Position numbers and translations under genes: made by a program. From JAWXCF01 sp034440515 (GTDB lineage Bacteria; Bacteroidota; Bacteroidia; CAILMK01), in contig JAWXCF010000068.1 of assembly GCA_034440515.1 (NCBI GenBank), forward strand, positions 1-8,327: a stretch of DNA of 8,327 bases. The letters run 5' to 3'. Under the pieces are notes generated by a model. The model had not been told where the DNA came from. It made no database searches and saw only the letters and a program-made list of their open reading frames with translations. Positions 1-5,842 of the stretch are shown one piece after another; position 1 is the stretch's first letter, and each line of letters opens with the position of its first letter.

Positions 1-2
1 AA

Positions 3-548
3 CTAGGAGCTGCGATATTTGTACATCCTTGGGATATGATGGGCCAAGATAAAATGAAAAAGTATTGGTTGCCTTGGTTGGTTGGTATGCCTGCGGAGAC
101 AAGTAGGGCTATTTGCAGTATGATATTCGGAGGTGTTTTAGAGCGATTGCCGAATCTAAAAGTATGCTTTTCTCACGGTGGGGGCTCTTTTCCATTTACT
201 ATAGGCAGAATTGGGCACGGTTTTGAGGTCAGACCAGACCTTTGCGCAATAGATAATGCCATTCACCCTGCTAAATACTTAGGCAAAATGTATTTTGACA
301 CACTAGTACACGATCCAATTGCTTTAAAGTATTTAATAGATGTAGCTGGTACCGATAAGATATTAATAGGTAGTGATTATCCATTTCCTTTAGGCGAGTT
401 AGAGCCTGGTAAAATCTTATCTGAATTAGAATTAAGTAATGATGTTTTGCATCAAATCCACTACAGTAATGCTATAAATTGGCTTCAATTATCGCCAAAT
501 CAATTGAAATTTCACGGTTTAGATAATGTATTGTCTAAATCAATATAA
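3..548 (+). CDS. 2-amino-3-carboxymuconate-6-semialdehyde decarboxylase (ACMSD), 3' part
   Basis: This zinc-dependent amidohydrolase-superfamily decarboxylase acts in the cytoplasm. It converts 2-amino-3-carboxymuconate semialdehyde to 2-aminomuconate semialdehyde, diverting kynurenine-pathway carbon from quinolinate/NAD to catabolism. The gene is cut by the window edge: the frame is open from base 3, and about 180 of the family's usual 330 or so residues are visible. An ATG at base 36 is internal, because the upstream codons already match the family (VHPWD). Seen motifs are HPWD, whose His (24-26) is a family zinc ligand; KYWLPWLVGMPAET; CFSHGGG, whose His (174-176) is the expected catalytic base; GRIGHGF..RPDLCA, holding candidate substrate-binding arginines; and GSDYPFPLGELEPG, whose Asp (375-377) is the expected zinc ligand. 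These match the animal and Pseudomonas (NbaD) enzymes almost word for word. The first two zinc histidines (HxH) lie outside the window. The gene is followed after 15 bp by kynU, so the two are surely co-transcribed. Confidence 0.95.
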   Translation, partial: LGAAIFVHPWDMMGQDKMKKYWLPWLVGMPAETSRAICSMIFGGVLERLPNLKVCFSHGGGSFPFTIGRIGHGFEVRPDLCAIDNAIHPAKYLGKMYFDTLVHDPIALKYLIDVAGTDKILIGSDYPFPLGELEPGKILSELELSNDVLHQIHYSNAINWLQLSPNQLKFHGLDNVLSKSI

Positions 549-563
549 AGTTTTTAAGTTAAA

Positions 564-1853
564 ATGTCACAGACTATAAAAGATAATAGCAATGAGTTTG
601 CAATAGAATTAGATAATCAAGACGAACTAAAAGATTACCGTTCAAAATTTCACCTGCCACAGCACCAAGGTAATGATGTCATATACCTAGTTGGCAATAG
701 TTTGGGACTTCAACCTAAATCTGCAGTAGACTTTGTTGCAAAAGAATTAGAATCTTGGAAACTAAATGGAGTAGAGGGACATTTTATTGGGGAAAATCCC
801 TGGTATTCGTATCACGAATGGTTTAAAAACCCTGTAGCTAGATTGGTCGGGGCTAAACCACACGAGGTAGTTGTAATGAATAACTTGACTGTAAATCTCC
901 ATCTTATGATGATTAGCTTTTACAAACCAAAGGGCTTTCGTAAAAAGATATTGGTTGAAAAGGGCGCTTTCCCCTCAGATTATTATGCTGTAGAAAGTCA
1001 AATTAAACTACACGGGGGGAATCCTGATATCGATATGATAGAACTGGAAACCGATAAAAATAATATAGTAACTACTGCTGAAATACAAAGACAAATAGAA
1101 GATATTGGAGACGAATTGGCTTTAATTTTGTTAGGTGGCGTAAATTATTATACTGGGCAAGCATTTAATATGAAGGCCATTACCCAAACAGGACATAAAG
1201 TAGGCGCAAATGTTGGCTTTGACCTAGCACACGCTGCAGGCAACATAATGTTGGAACTTCACGATTGGAATGTTGACTTCGCAGTATGGTGCACTTATAA
1301 ATATTTGAATAGTGGTCCTGGTGGTACAAGTGGAGCGTTCATCCACGAGCAACACGCTAGCAACCCAAATCTAAATAGGTTAGCAGGATGGTGGGGACAC
1401 GATTCTGACACACGATTTCAAATGAAAAAAGGGTTTAATCCAAGCTATGGTGCAGACGGTTGGCAGCTGAGTAATGCTCAAATTCTGCCAATGGCGGTAC
1501 ATAGAGCTTCGATAGAGATATTTGACGAAGTTGGAATGGATAAACTTCGATCAAAATCAATTCGTTTGACCAATTATATGTCAGATATATTGATGGATAA
1601 AGTGAATCAAAATGAATTGAATTGCAAAATTATAACACCACCAGAATCAGAAGATAGAGGGGCGCAACTGTCATTAAGTTTTGATGGTATTGGCAAAGAG
1701 TTATTTAACAGAATTAATCTAAGAGGGATAGTGGCAGATTGGCGAGAGCCAAATGTAATTAGAGTAGCTGCGGTGCCACTTTATAACAGTTTTATAGATG
1801 TGTGGAATTTTGTGGACATCATTACTGAGGAGTATACTATTATTCGGAGTTAG
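564..1853 (+). CDS. kynU: Kynureninase
   Basis: This cytoplasmic PLP enzyme cleaves L-kynurenine to anthranilate plus alanine, or 3-hydroxykynurenine to 3-hydroxyanthranilate plus alanine. Its 429 residues are a normal full length. Visible family marks in order are YLVGNSLGLQPK (41-52), EGHF...NPWYSYHEWF (71-87), MNNLTVNLHLMM (105-116), GGVNYYTGQ (191-199), GFDLAHAAGN (218-227) with the PLP-contacting Asp220 and His223, WCTYKYLNSGPGG (242-254) with Lys246 as the Schiff-base lysine, GWWGH (275-279) and DWREPNVIRVAAVPLYNS (392-409), whose arginines are candidates for binding the substrate carboxylate. The ATG gives the normal N-terminus; the leader is A/T-rich with no clear Shine-Dalgarno site, as is common in Bacteroidota. 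It lies 15 bp after the ACMSD gene. Together they imply the 3-hydroxyanthranilate branch, with kynurenine monooxygenase and 3-hydroxyanthranilate dioxygenase genes expected elsewhere, probably upstream. No strong terminator is visible after the stop. Confidence 0.97.
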   Translation: MSQTIKDNSNEFAIELDNQDELKDYRSKFHLPQHQGNDVIYLVGNSLGLQPKSAVDFVAKELESWKLNGVEGHFIGENPWYSYHEWFKNPVARLVGAKPHEVVVMNNLTVNLHLMMISFYKPKGFRKKILVEKGAFPSDYYAVESQIKLHGGNPDIDMIELETDKNNIVTTAEIQRQIEDIGDELALILLGGVNYYTGQAFNMKAITQTGHKVGANVGFDLAHAAGNIMLELHDWNVDFAVWCTYKYLNSGPGGTSGAFIHEQHASNPNLNRLAGWWGHDSDTRFQMKKGFNPSYGADGWQLSNAQILPMAVHRASIEIFDEVGMDKLRSKSIRLTNYMSDILMDKVNQNELNCKIITPPESEDRGAQLSLSFDGIGKELFNRINLRGIVADWREPNVIRVAAVPLYNSFIDVWNFVDIITEEYTIIRS

Positions 1854-1875
1854 ATTTACGAAAACTTAACATTGA

Positions 1876-1887
1876 ATGTGTACACAT
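1876..1887. promoter_or_regulatory. Perfect 12-bp palindrome, possible operator
   Basis: ATGTGTACACAT reads identically on both strands and is flanked on each side by a direct ATTGA (1871-1875 and 1889-1893). It sits directly upstream of the candidate -33 element, where an activator would bind. It has no loop or T-tract, so it does not look like a terminator. The regulator is unknown and a chance occurrence is possible. Confidence 0.3.
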
Positions 1888-1934
1888 AATTGATATAAAG
1901 ACAGTCAATTAGCCTAATTTCGTTGACCAATTAG
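1888..1934. repeat. Short inverted and direct repeats in the promoter region
   Basis: AATTGA (1888-1893) and TCAATT (1905-1910) form a 6-bp inverted repeat with an 11-nt spacer. CAATTAG occurs twice in direct orientation (1906-1912 and 1928-1934), 22 bp apart, about two helical turns. GTCAA (1904-1908) and TTGAC (1923-1927) form a further inverted pair around TTAGCCTAA, which is itself symmetric. The copies flank the candidate -7 element, which suits a repressor or dimeric regulator, but A/T-rich DNA produces such matches easily. Confidence 0.35.
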
Positions 1935-1949
1935 AGGGCTCATTTAGTT

Positions 1950-4900
1950 ATGTCATTAGTATTTAGGGGATTAAAACTGACAACAATAATAATAGGTCTA
2001 TGTTGTATGGCTAATGCTCATTTGAAGGCACAGACTACTGCATTTACCATAGAATCAATTTTAGTAGATGCTTGTGGAACGCCAGAAGGGGAAAATGAAA
2101 TGGTGTATTTCTCAATTGGTTCAACTAATTTAAATGTCTCGAACCTAAGTATGACTTGGCCTAATAATTCAAGTAAAGGAATTTGTCAAAATACTAATAC
2201 AGCAAAAAAAACAAAAGCTTTAAACAAGACAATTCTTTTAGGTGGATATCTAAAGGAACCAACAAGTGGTGTTTTACCTAAGAATAGTAAGGTGCTATTA
2301 ATTACAAGTGAGGATATGGATACACTTGCAAATAGCTTCTCTGCATTAAAAGATACAGTTTACGTAATATATCAATGTACGGGTAATACAAGTGGCCACT
2401 TCGCCAACTATACCACTCCAGCAGCTAATAGGACTCTACAACTTACATTTGCTAGTACAGGTAGCAATTCTGTAACTTATGATAGAGCCTCACTTCTTAG
2501 AAAAAATGGAACTAAAGGTGCAGAAGATGGAGGCGCAGTTAAGTTTTCATCTACTGGCACAGCTACCTACTTCAATGATGGTTGCCAAATTCCAATAACG
2601 TATGACATAAGTGCTGGCACAGACCAAACAGTTTGCGCCAGAGTTGCCGTACAATTAAGTGGAACAGGGACTGGATATACTCGAGCAGCTTGGTTTGGTG
2701 GAAAGGGAACATTTGATGACAGCATCAAGCTAAATGCAAAATATACAGGCACATTTACTGATACACCCTCAGTCAAACTGGTATTAAGGTTATATAGAAC
2801 TGGTTTACCTACTCTTACTGATACAATGGTAATTAATTACAGCAAAGCTGCAAGGGCAAACATAACTACCGATACATTATATACTTGTTTAAATCAGCCA
2901 GTTGCTATACCAGGCTCTACAGCAAATGCTACTACTTTAGCTTGGACAAGCAATAAACTTAATCCTACGTTTAGTTTTGGTGCTGGTACGCCAGTTTCAA
3001 ACCCTTCATTCACTCCAAAAACAGGTGATGCGCCAGTTGTAAGATTAATATTAACAGCAACAAATACTTGTGGTAGTGCCTCAGACACAGTATATGTGCG
3101 TGTTACACCAGATCCTATAGTTAATGCAGGGGCAGATATAAGTGCCTGTTCAGGAGCCTCAATAAATTTAGTTGGAACAAGTAACGCTACAACAAATAAA
3201 TGGACTGGTGGTAAGGGTAGTTTTGCAAACACTAACGCAGCAAGCACCACCTATACATTAAGTGTTAATGATGTTAATCCATTTTATTTAAAATTAACGG
3301 GAACTGGTTGTTCTGCCATTTCAGACTCACTATTGGTAACGCCTGGTGGCAAGCCTACGGTAAGTTTGGGTAAAGACAGCAGTACGTGTTTAAGTGACGG
3401 ATCTGTAAACTTGATAGTATCATCTAGTTCTGGGACCTTTACTTGGGTGGCAAACGGATTTGGTACCTTAACTAATTTGCAGTCAAACTCTGCAACATAT
3501 ACTCCCGGTGCAAGCGATAGTTTAGTAACCTTTATATATTCTATAAATAATGGATGTGAAACAGCTAGTGATACCCAAATATGGATTTTTGCCACACCAC
3601 CAACTAAGGTTGAGGCTGGAAACCCATTGCAAGTCTGCCCAGGAAAATCAACTAATTTATCAGGTTCTGGTAGTAAAGGAACCTATTTGTGGTACGGTGG
3701 TAAGGGTACATTTGGAAACTCAGTCGCACTAAATACTACGTACTTTACTTCTCCTGCTGATACTGGTGTATTTTACTTGTATTTAAGAATAAATGGTAAG
3801 TGTGGCGGTGCAATAGATAGCGTTCAAATCACCGTAAGGTCTATTCCAACTGTTAAACTAGGAAATGACACCATTTATTGCAGAACCAATTCAATCTATT
3901 TATCTGTCCAAGGCAATCAATCTAGCTATACTTGGTCAACAACTGGTTTGGGTAATATTGTAAATAATGGTAACAATACAATTGAATATCAATCTAATGC
4001 AGCAGATACAAACATTACATTTTATGTACAATCCAATGATCCTTGTAAAGTAGTTGGCGATACCCAAATAATTAGATTTATACCTGTACCAAAAGTAACC
4101 ATTGTACAAGGCGATACTGTAAATATTTGTCGCAATCAAACAGTTAGCTTATTTGTAAATTCAACTGCAGCTAGTGCTGATGTAGTGTGGACTACTCCGG
4201 ATGGTAAAGGAAGCTTTGTAAGTACTGGTCCATACGCAGTAAACTATGTTCCGCAACAAGATGCCGAAAATGCAGAGATTACTTTAGTTGCTTCTACAAC
4301 TAATAATTGTGGATCATTTAATGATACCATAATAGTTAGATATTCTGATCAAGACGAATTGCAAATAATACCAAATGGTCGTATTTGTCAAAATGGTACC
4401 TATGTTTTAAAGTGGTTCCCAGCATTGAATAACCCAAGACTAATAGGTGCAACTGGTATTTGGAGAGCTATAAATGATACAATCATAATATTCCATCCAA
4501 AATTAGGAGATAGCTTGAACTACATTACCTTAACTGGCGAAAATACTTGTGGTCAAGTATATGACAGCTTTAAGGTTGAGTTTTTACCTAGGGTTAAAGC
4601 AAGAATTCAGATAGACTCTGTTAATGGTGCCCAGTATGGAGAAACGATTAATTTTAAAGACAACAGCATTAATAGCCTGTATGCAAAGTGGAGTTTTGGG
4701 AACGGTGATTCCTCATATAGCACTGCGCCAGTCCGTAAATTTTTCAGTTTAGGACCTAAACGAATTACACTAGTTTCTACCAGTATAGATGGTTGTTCAG
4801 ACAGTGCATTTGTAAACATTTTTATCAGACTGCAGAAGAAGTTTTGGATTCCAAATACATTTACTCCTGGTAATGACAATATAAACGAGCGCTATAAAGT

Positions 4901-5108
4901 ATATGGCAGTGGCATAGATACCTTCAATATGAAGATATTTAACAGATGGGGGCAAGTAATTTATGAGGCTACAAACATAGAAGACGAATGGGACGGAACC
5001 TATAAGGGAAAGTTGGTGTCTGATAATGTATTTGGCTATTTGATAGTAGTGCGTTGGATAGATAAGTCTAAGGACTACTATAGGGGTACTATAAATGTAA
5101 TAAGATAA
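1950..5108 (+). CDS. Large secreted repeat protein with type B T9SS (gliding-motility-associated) C-terminal domain
   Basis: This 1052-residue protein is predicted to cross the inner membrane by Sec and the outer membrane by the type IX system, ending on the cell surface or outside. Residues 1-28 form a signal peptide (basic start, hydrophobic TTIIIGLCCM, likely cleavage at ANA or KAQ). Residues 29-213 form an N-terminal domain with four cysteines (42, 79, 143, 212), beginning IESILVDACGTPEGENEM. This is a beta-rich type I associate with the N-termini of such Bacteroidota proteins, possibly lamin-tail-like, but I cannot name it firmly. Residues 216-879 hold eight Ig-like repeats, 881-961 a PKD-like domain (KWSFGNGDSS, GCSDSAF) and 965-1052 the sorting domain (IPNTFTPGNDNINE, IFNRWGQVIYE, EWDGTYKG, terminal NVIR). 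No enzymatic motif is visible; an adhesive or structural surface role is the best inference. The next gene starts 38 bp later. Confidence 0.9.
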   Translation: MSLVFRGLKLTTIIIGLCCMANAHLKAQTTAFTIESILVDACGTPEGENEMVYFSIGSTNLNVSNLSMTWPNNSSKGICQNTNTAKKTKALNKTILLGGYLKEPTSGVLPKNSKVLLITSEDMDTLANSFSALKDTVYVIYQCTGNTSGHFANYTTPAANRTLQLTFASTGSNSVTYDRASLLRKNGTKGAEDGGAVKFSSTGTATYFNDGCQIPITYDISAGTDQTVCARVAVQLSGTGTGYTRAAWFGGKGTFDDSIKLNAKYTGTFTDTPSVKLVLRLYRTGLPTLTDTMVINYSKAARANITTDTLYTCLNQPVAIPGSTANATTLAWTSNKLNPTFSFGAGTPVSNPSFTPKTGDAPVVRLILTATNTCGSASDTVYVRVTPDPIVNAGADISACSGASINLVGTSNATTNKWTGGKGSFANTNAASTTYTLSVNDVNPFYLKLTGTGCSAISDSLLVTPGGKPTVSLGKDSSTCLSDGSVNLIVSSSSGTFTWVANGFGTLTNLQSNSATYTPGASDSLVTFIYSINNGCETASDTQIWIFATPPTKVEAGNPLQVCPGKSTNLSGSGSKGTYLWYGGKGTFGNSVALNTTYFTSPADTGVFYLYLRINGKCGGAIDSVQITVRSIPTVKLGNDTIYCRTNSIYLSVQGNQSSYTWSTTGLGNIVNNGNNTIEYQSNAADTNITFYVQSNDPCKVVGDTQIIRFIPVPKVTIVQGDTVNICRNQTVSLFVNSTAASADVVWTTPDGKGSFVSTGPYAVNYVPQQDAENAEITLVASTTNNCGSFNDTIIVRYSDQDELQIIPNGRICQNGTYVLKWFPALNNPRLIGATGIWRAINDTIIIFHPKLGDSLNYITLTGENTCGQVYDSFKVEFLPRVKARIQIDSVNGAQYGETINFKDNSINSLYAKWSFGNGDSSYSTAPVRKFFSLGPKRITLVSTSIDGCSDSAFVNIFIRLQKKFWIPNTFTPGNDNINERYKVYGSGIDTFNMKIFNRWGQVIYEATNIEDEWDGTYKGKLVSDNVFGYLIVVRWIDKSKDYYRGTINVIR
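2595..4586 (+). repeat. Array of eight Ig-like repeats within the surface protein
   Basis: Units of about 80 residues start near residues 216, 302, 389, 468, 551, 633, 714 and 803. Each has a first Cys (229, 313, 400, 480, 563, 644, 727, 813), a Trp 18-25 residues later (248, 332, 418, 499, 581, 662, 747, 838) and, except in unit 1, a second Cys (374, 454, 536, 618, 699, 787, 867) followed by an SDT/SDS/GDT/NDT-type motif and a beta strand. The two Cys are 54-61 residues apart in every complete unit, as expected for an intradomain disulfide. Odd units carry GKG[TS]F after the Trp; even units do not. DNA similarity is mostly eroded, although GGTGGTAAGGGTA is identical in units 3 (3207) and 5 (3696). 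Confidence 0.8.
4590..4832 (+). other. PKD-like domain
   Basis: Residues 881-961 carry the PKD pattern: a strand leading to KWSFGNGDSS (913-922, a variant of W.FGDG.S), a K-F-F-x-x-x-G turn (930-935), and RITLVSTSIDGCSDSA (938-953). It has a single cysteine (949) with no partner inside the domain. PKD domains of this kind commonly sit just before a type B sorting domain in Bacteroidota surface proteins, as here. Confidence 0.75.
4842..5105 (+). other. Type B T9SS sorting domain (gliding-motility-associated C-terminal domain)
   Basis: Residues 965-1052 show the ordered hallmarks of this family: FWIPNTFTPGNDNINERY, an IFNRWGQVIYE core strand, EWDGTYKG, a VFGYLIVVRW strand and a terminal GTINVIR close to the usual G.V.LIR ending. 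The common PNGDG loop is PGNDN here. Such domains direct passage through the type IX translocon and need not lead to lipid anchoring. The genes of the translocon are not in the window. Confidence 0.92.
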
Positions 5109-5113
5109 CACCT

Positions 5114-5129
5114 AGTCCATTATTGGACT
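5114..5129 (+). terminator. Small perfect hairpin between surface-protein gene and marC
   Basis: AGTCCA-TTAT-TGGACT is a perfect 6-bp stem with a 4-nt loop, beginning 6 bp after the surface-protein stop codon. Only TTTAAATG follows, so the U-tract of a strong intrinsic terminator is missing. It may terminate weakly, protect the 3' end of the upstream message, or set different levels for the surface protein and marC. It lies 17 nt before the marC start. Confidence 0.4.
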
Positions 5130-5135
5130 TTAAAT

Positions 5136-5141
5136 GAAAGG
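5136..5141 (+). promoter_or_regulatory. Ribosome binding site supporting the TTG start of the MarC-family gene
   Basis: GAAAGG with 5-nt spacing to TTG (5147-5149) overlaps the upstream in-frame stop TGA (5135-5137). It is the clearest Shine-Dalgarno-like site in the window and decides the start of the MarC-family gene. Confidence 0.5.
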
Positions 5142-5146
5142 TTGAT

Positions 5147-5830
5147 TTGAAAGAGGAATTATTTACATACTTATTAGGCGTATTTACTACAATATTCTCA
5201 GTAGTGAACCCTTTGGGAATGATTCCAGTTTTCCTATCACTAACTGCAAATGACGACTCAAAATATAGGGCGCTTCTAGCCAAGAAGAGTAGCATTTATA
5301 TGATTCTCATTTTGAGCTTCTTCCTAATGTTGGGGAATTTCATTATGGATTTCTTCGGCATTAGTCTTATCAGCTTAAGAATTGCAGGCGGCATTATAGT
5401 CTTGAGATCTGGCTTCGATTTATTAAACAATACTAAGAATAAGCGAGCCATTAGCAGACAACTAGAGGCCGAGGCTATAGTAAAGCAAGACATATCACTT
5501 ACCCCTCTAGCAATGCCGTTGTTAAGCGGTCCAGGCAGTATTGCCGCCATAGTTAGTATGGCATCTCGTAAAATAGATTTTAGATTTCGCAGTACACTCC
5601 CAATGAGTGATGCAAACATTGCTATTGTCTTGATATTGGTCGCAATAGTTGCTTGTGGTATTATTAGTTACTTAATTATGCGTAGTTCAGCTAAGATATT
5701 ACCTCTATTGGGGACAGCTGGTTTAGAGGCTATTAGCAAGATAATGGGTTTCATCACAATGACCGTAGGTGTCCAGTTCATTTTAAATGGTATAACAGGG
5801 TATTTATCTAAATATCATTTCATTCATTAA
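5147..5830 (+). CDS. MarC-family integral inner-membrane protein
   Basis: This 227-residue protein is of the MarC/UPF0056 family, whose transport or other role is unsettled; the old link to multiple antibiotic resistance is not a safe function call. About six membrane segments are visible, near residues 8-30, 50-70, 73-93, 118-138, 156-177 and 198-217. Family marks are NPLGMIPVFLSLT (21-33), RIAGGIIVLRSGFDLL (78-93), LTPLAMPLLSGPGSIAAIV (118-136) and the C-terminal MGFITMTVGVQFILNGI. The TTG start is chosen because an in-frame stop lies at 5135-5137, no ATG or GTG intervenes, and the first in-frame ATG (codon 25) would cut into the first membrane segment. GAAAGG (5136-5141) lies 5 nt before the TTG, a good ribosome binding site. 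The loop at 140-155 is moderately long for the family. The protease gene follows after 12 bp. Confidence 0.9.
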   Translation: MKEELFTYLLGVFTTIFSVVNPLGMIPVFLSLTANDDSKYRALLAKKSSIYMILILSFFLMLGNFIMDFFGISLISLRIAGGIIVLRSGFDLLNNTKNKRAISRQLEAEAIVKQDISLTPLAMPLLSGPGSIAAIVSMASRKIDFRFRSTLPMSDANIAIVLILVAIVACGIISYLIMRSSAKILPLLGTAGLEAISKIMGFITMTVGVQFILNGITGYLSKYHFIH

Positions 5831-5842
5831 TTTTGGTACACA

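Larger units (their letters stand above)
1854..1949 (+). promoter_or_regulatory. Leader and probable promoter region of the large surface-protein gene
   Basis: This 96-bp gap separates the kynurenine genes from the surface-protein gene. A candidate Bacteroidota-type promoter pairs TTG (1890-1892) with TAATTTCG (1915-1922), one mismatch from TAnnTTTG, at a 22-bp spacer. That places a start about 20-25 bp before the ATG. An AGAGGG stretch (1933-1938) lies 11 nt before the ATG and could be a loosely spaced ribosome binding site. The elements are read by eye against the known consensus; they are suggestive only. Confidence 0.35.

Noticed and set aside
36..548. ATG at base 36 as the true start of the first gene
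   Set aside because: The frame is open upstream to the window edge, and those codons encode the conserved VHPWD region with a zinc-ligand His, so the gene is truncated by the window.
2697..3708. Recurring GGTGG-AAGGG- DNA stretches as a CRISPR or recombination repeat
   Set aside because: They encode the GGKG[TS]F motif in the same frame each time, differ at synonymous positions and are hundreds of bases apart. They are protein repeats.
4797..5111. 104-codon minus-strand open frame, and others such as 2894-3250 and 3284-3595
   Set aside because: They lie wholly or almost wholly antisense to the large surface-protein gene, have no start context or family match, and are explained as shadows of its repetitive coding sequence.
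5114..5129. Hairpin as a full rho-independent terminator
   Set aside because: The stem is only 6 bp and there is no run of T after it. It is kept as a low-confidence weak terminator or 3' structure.
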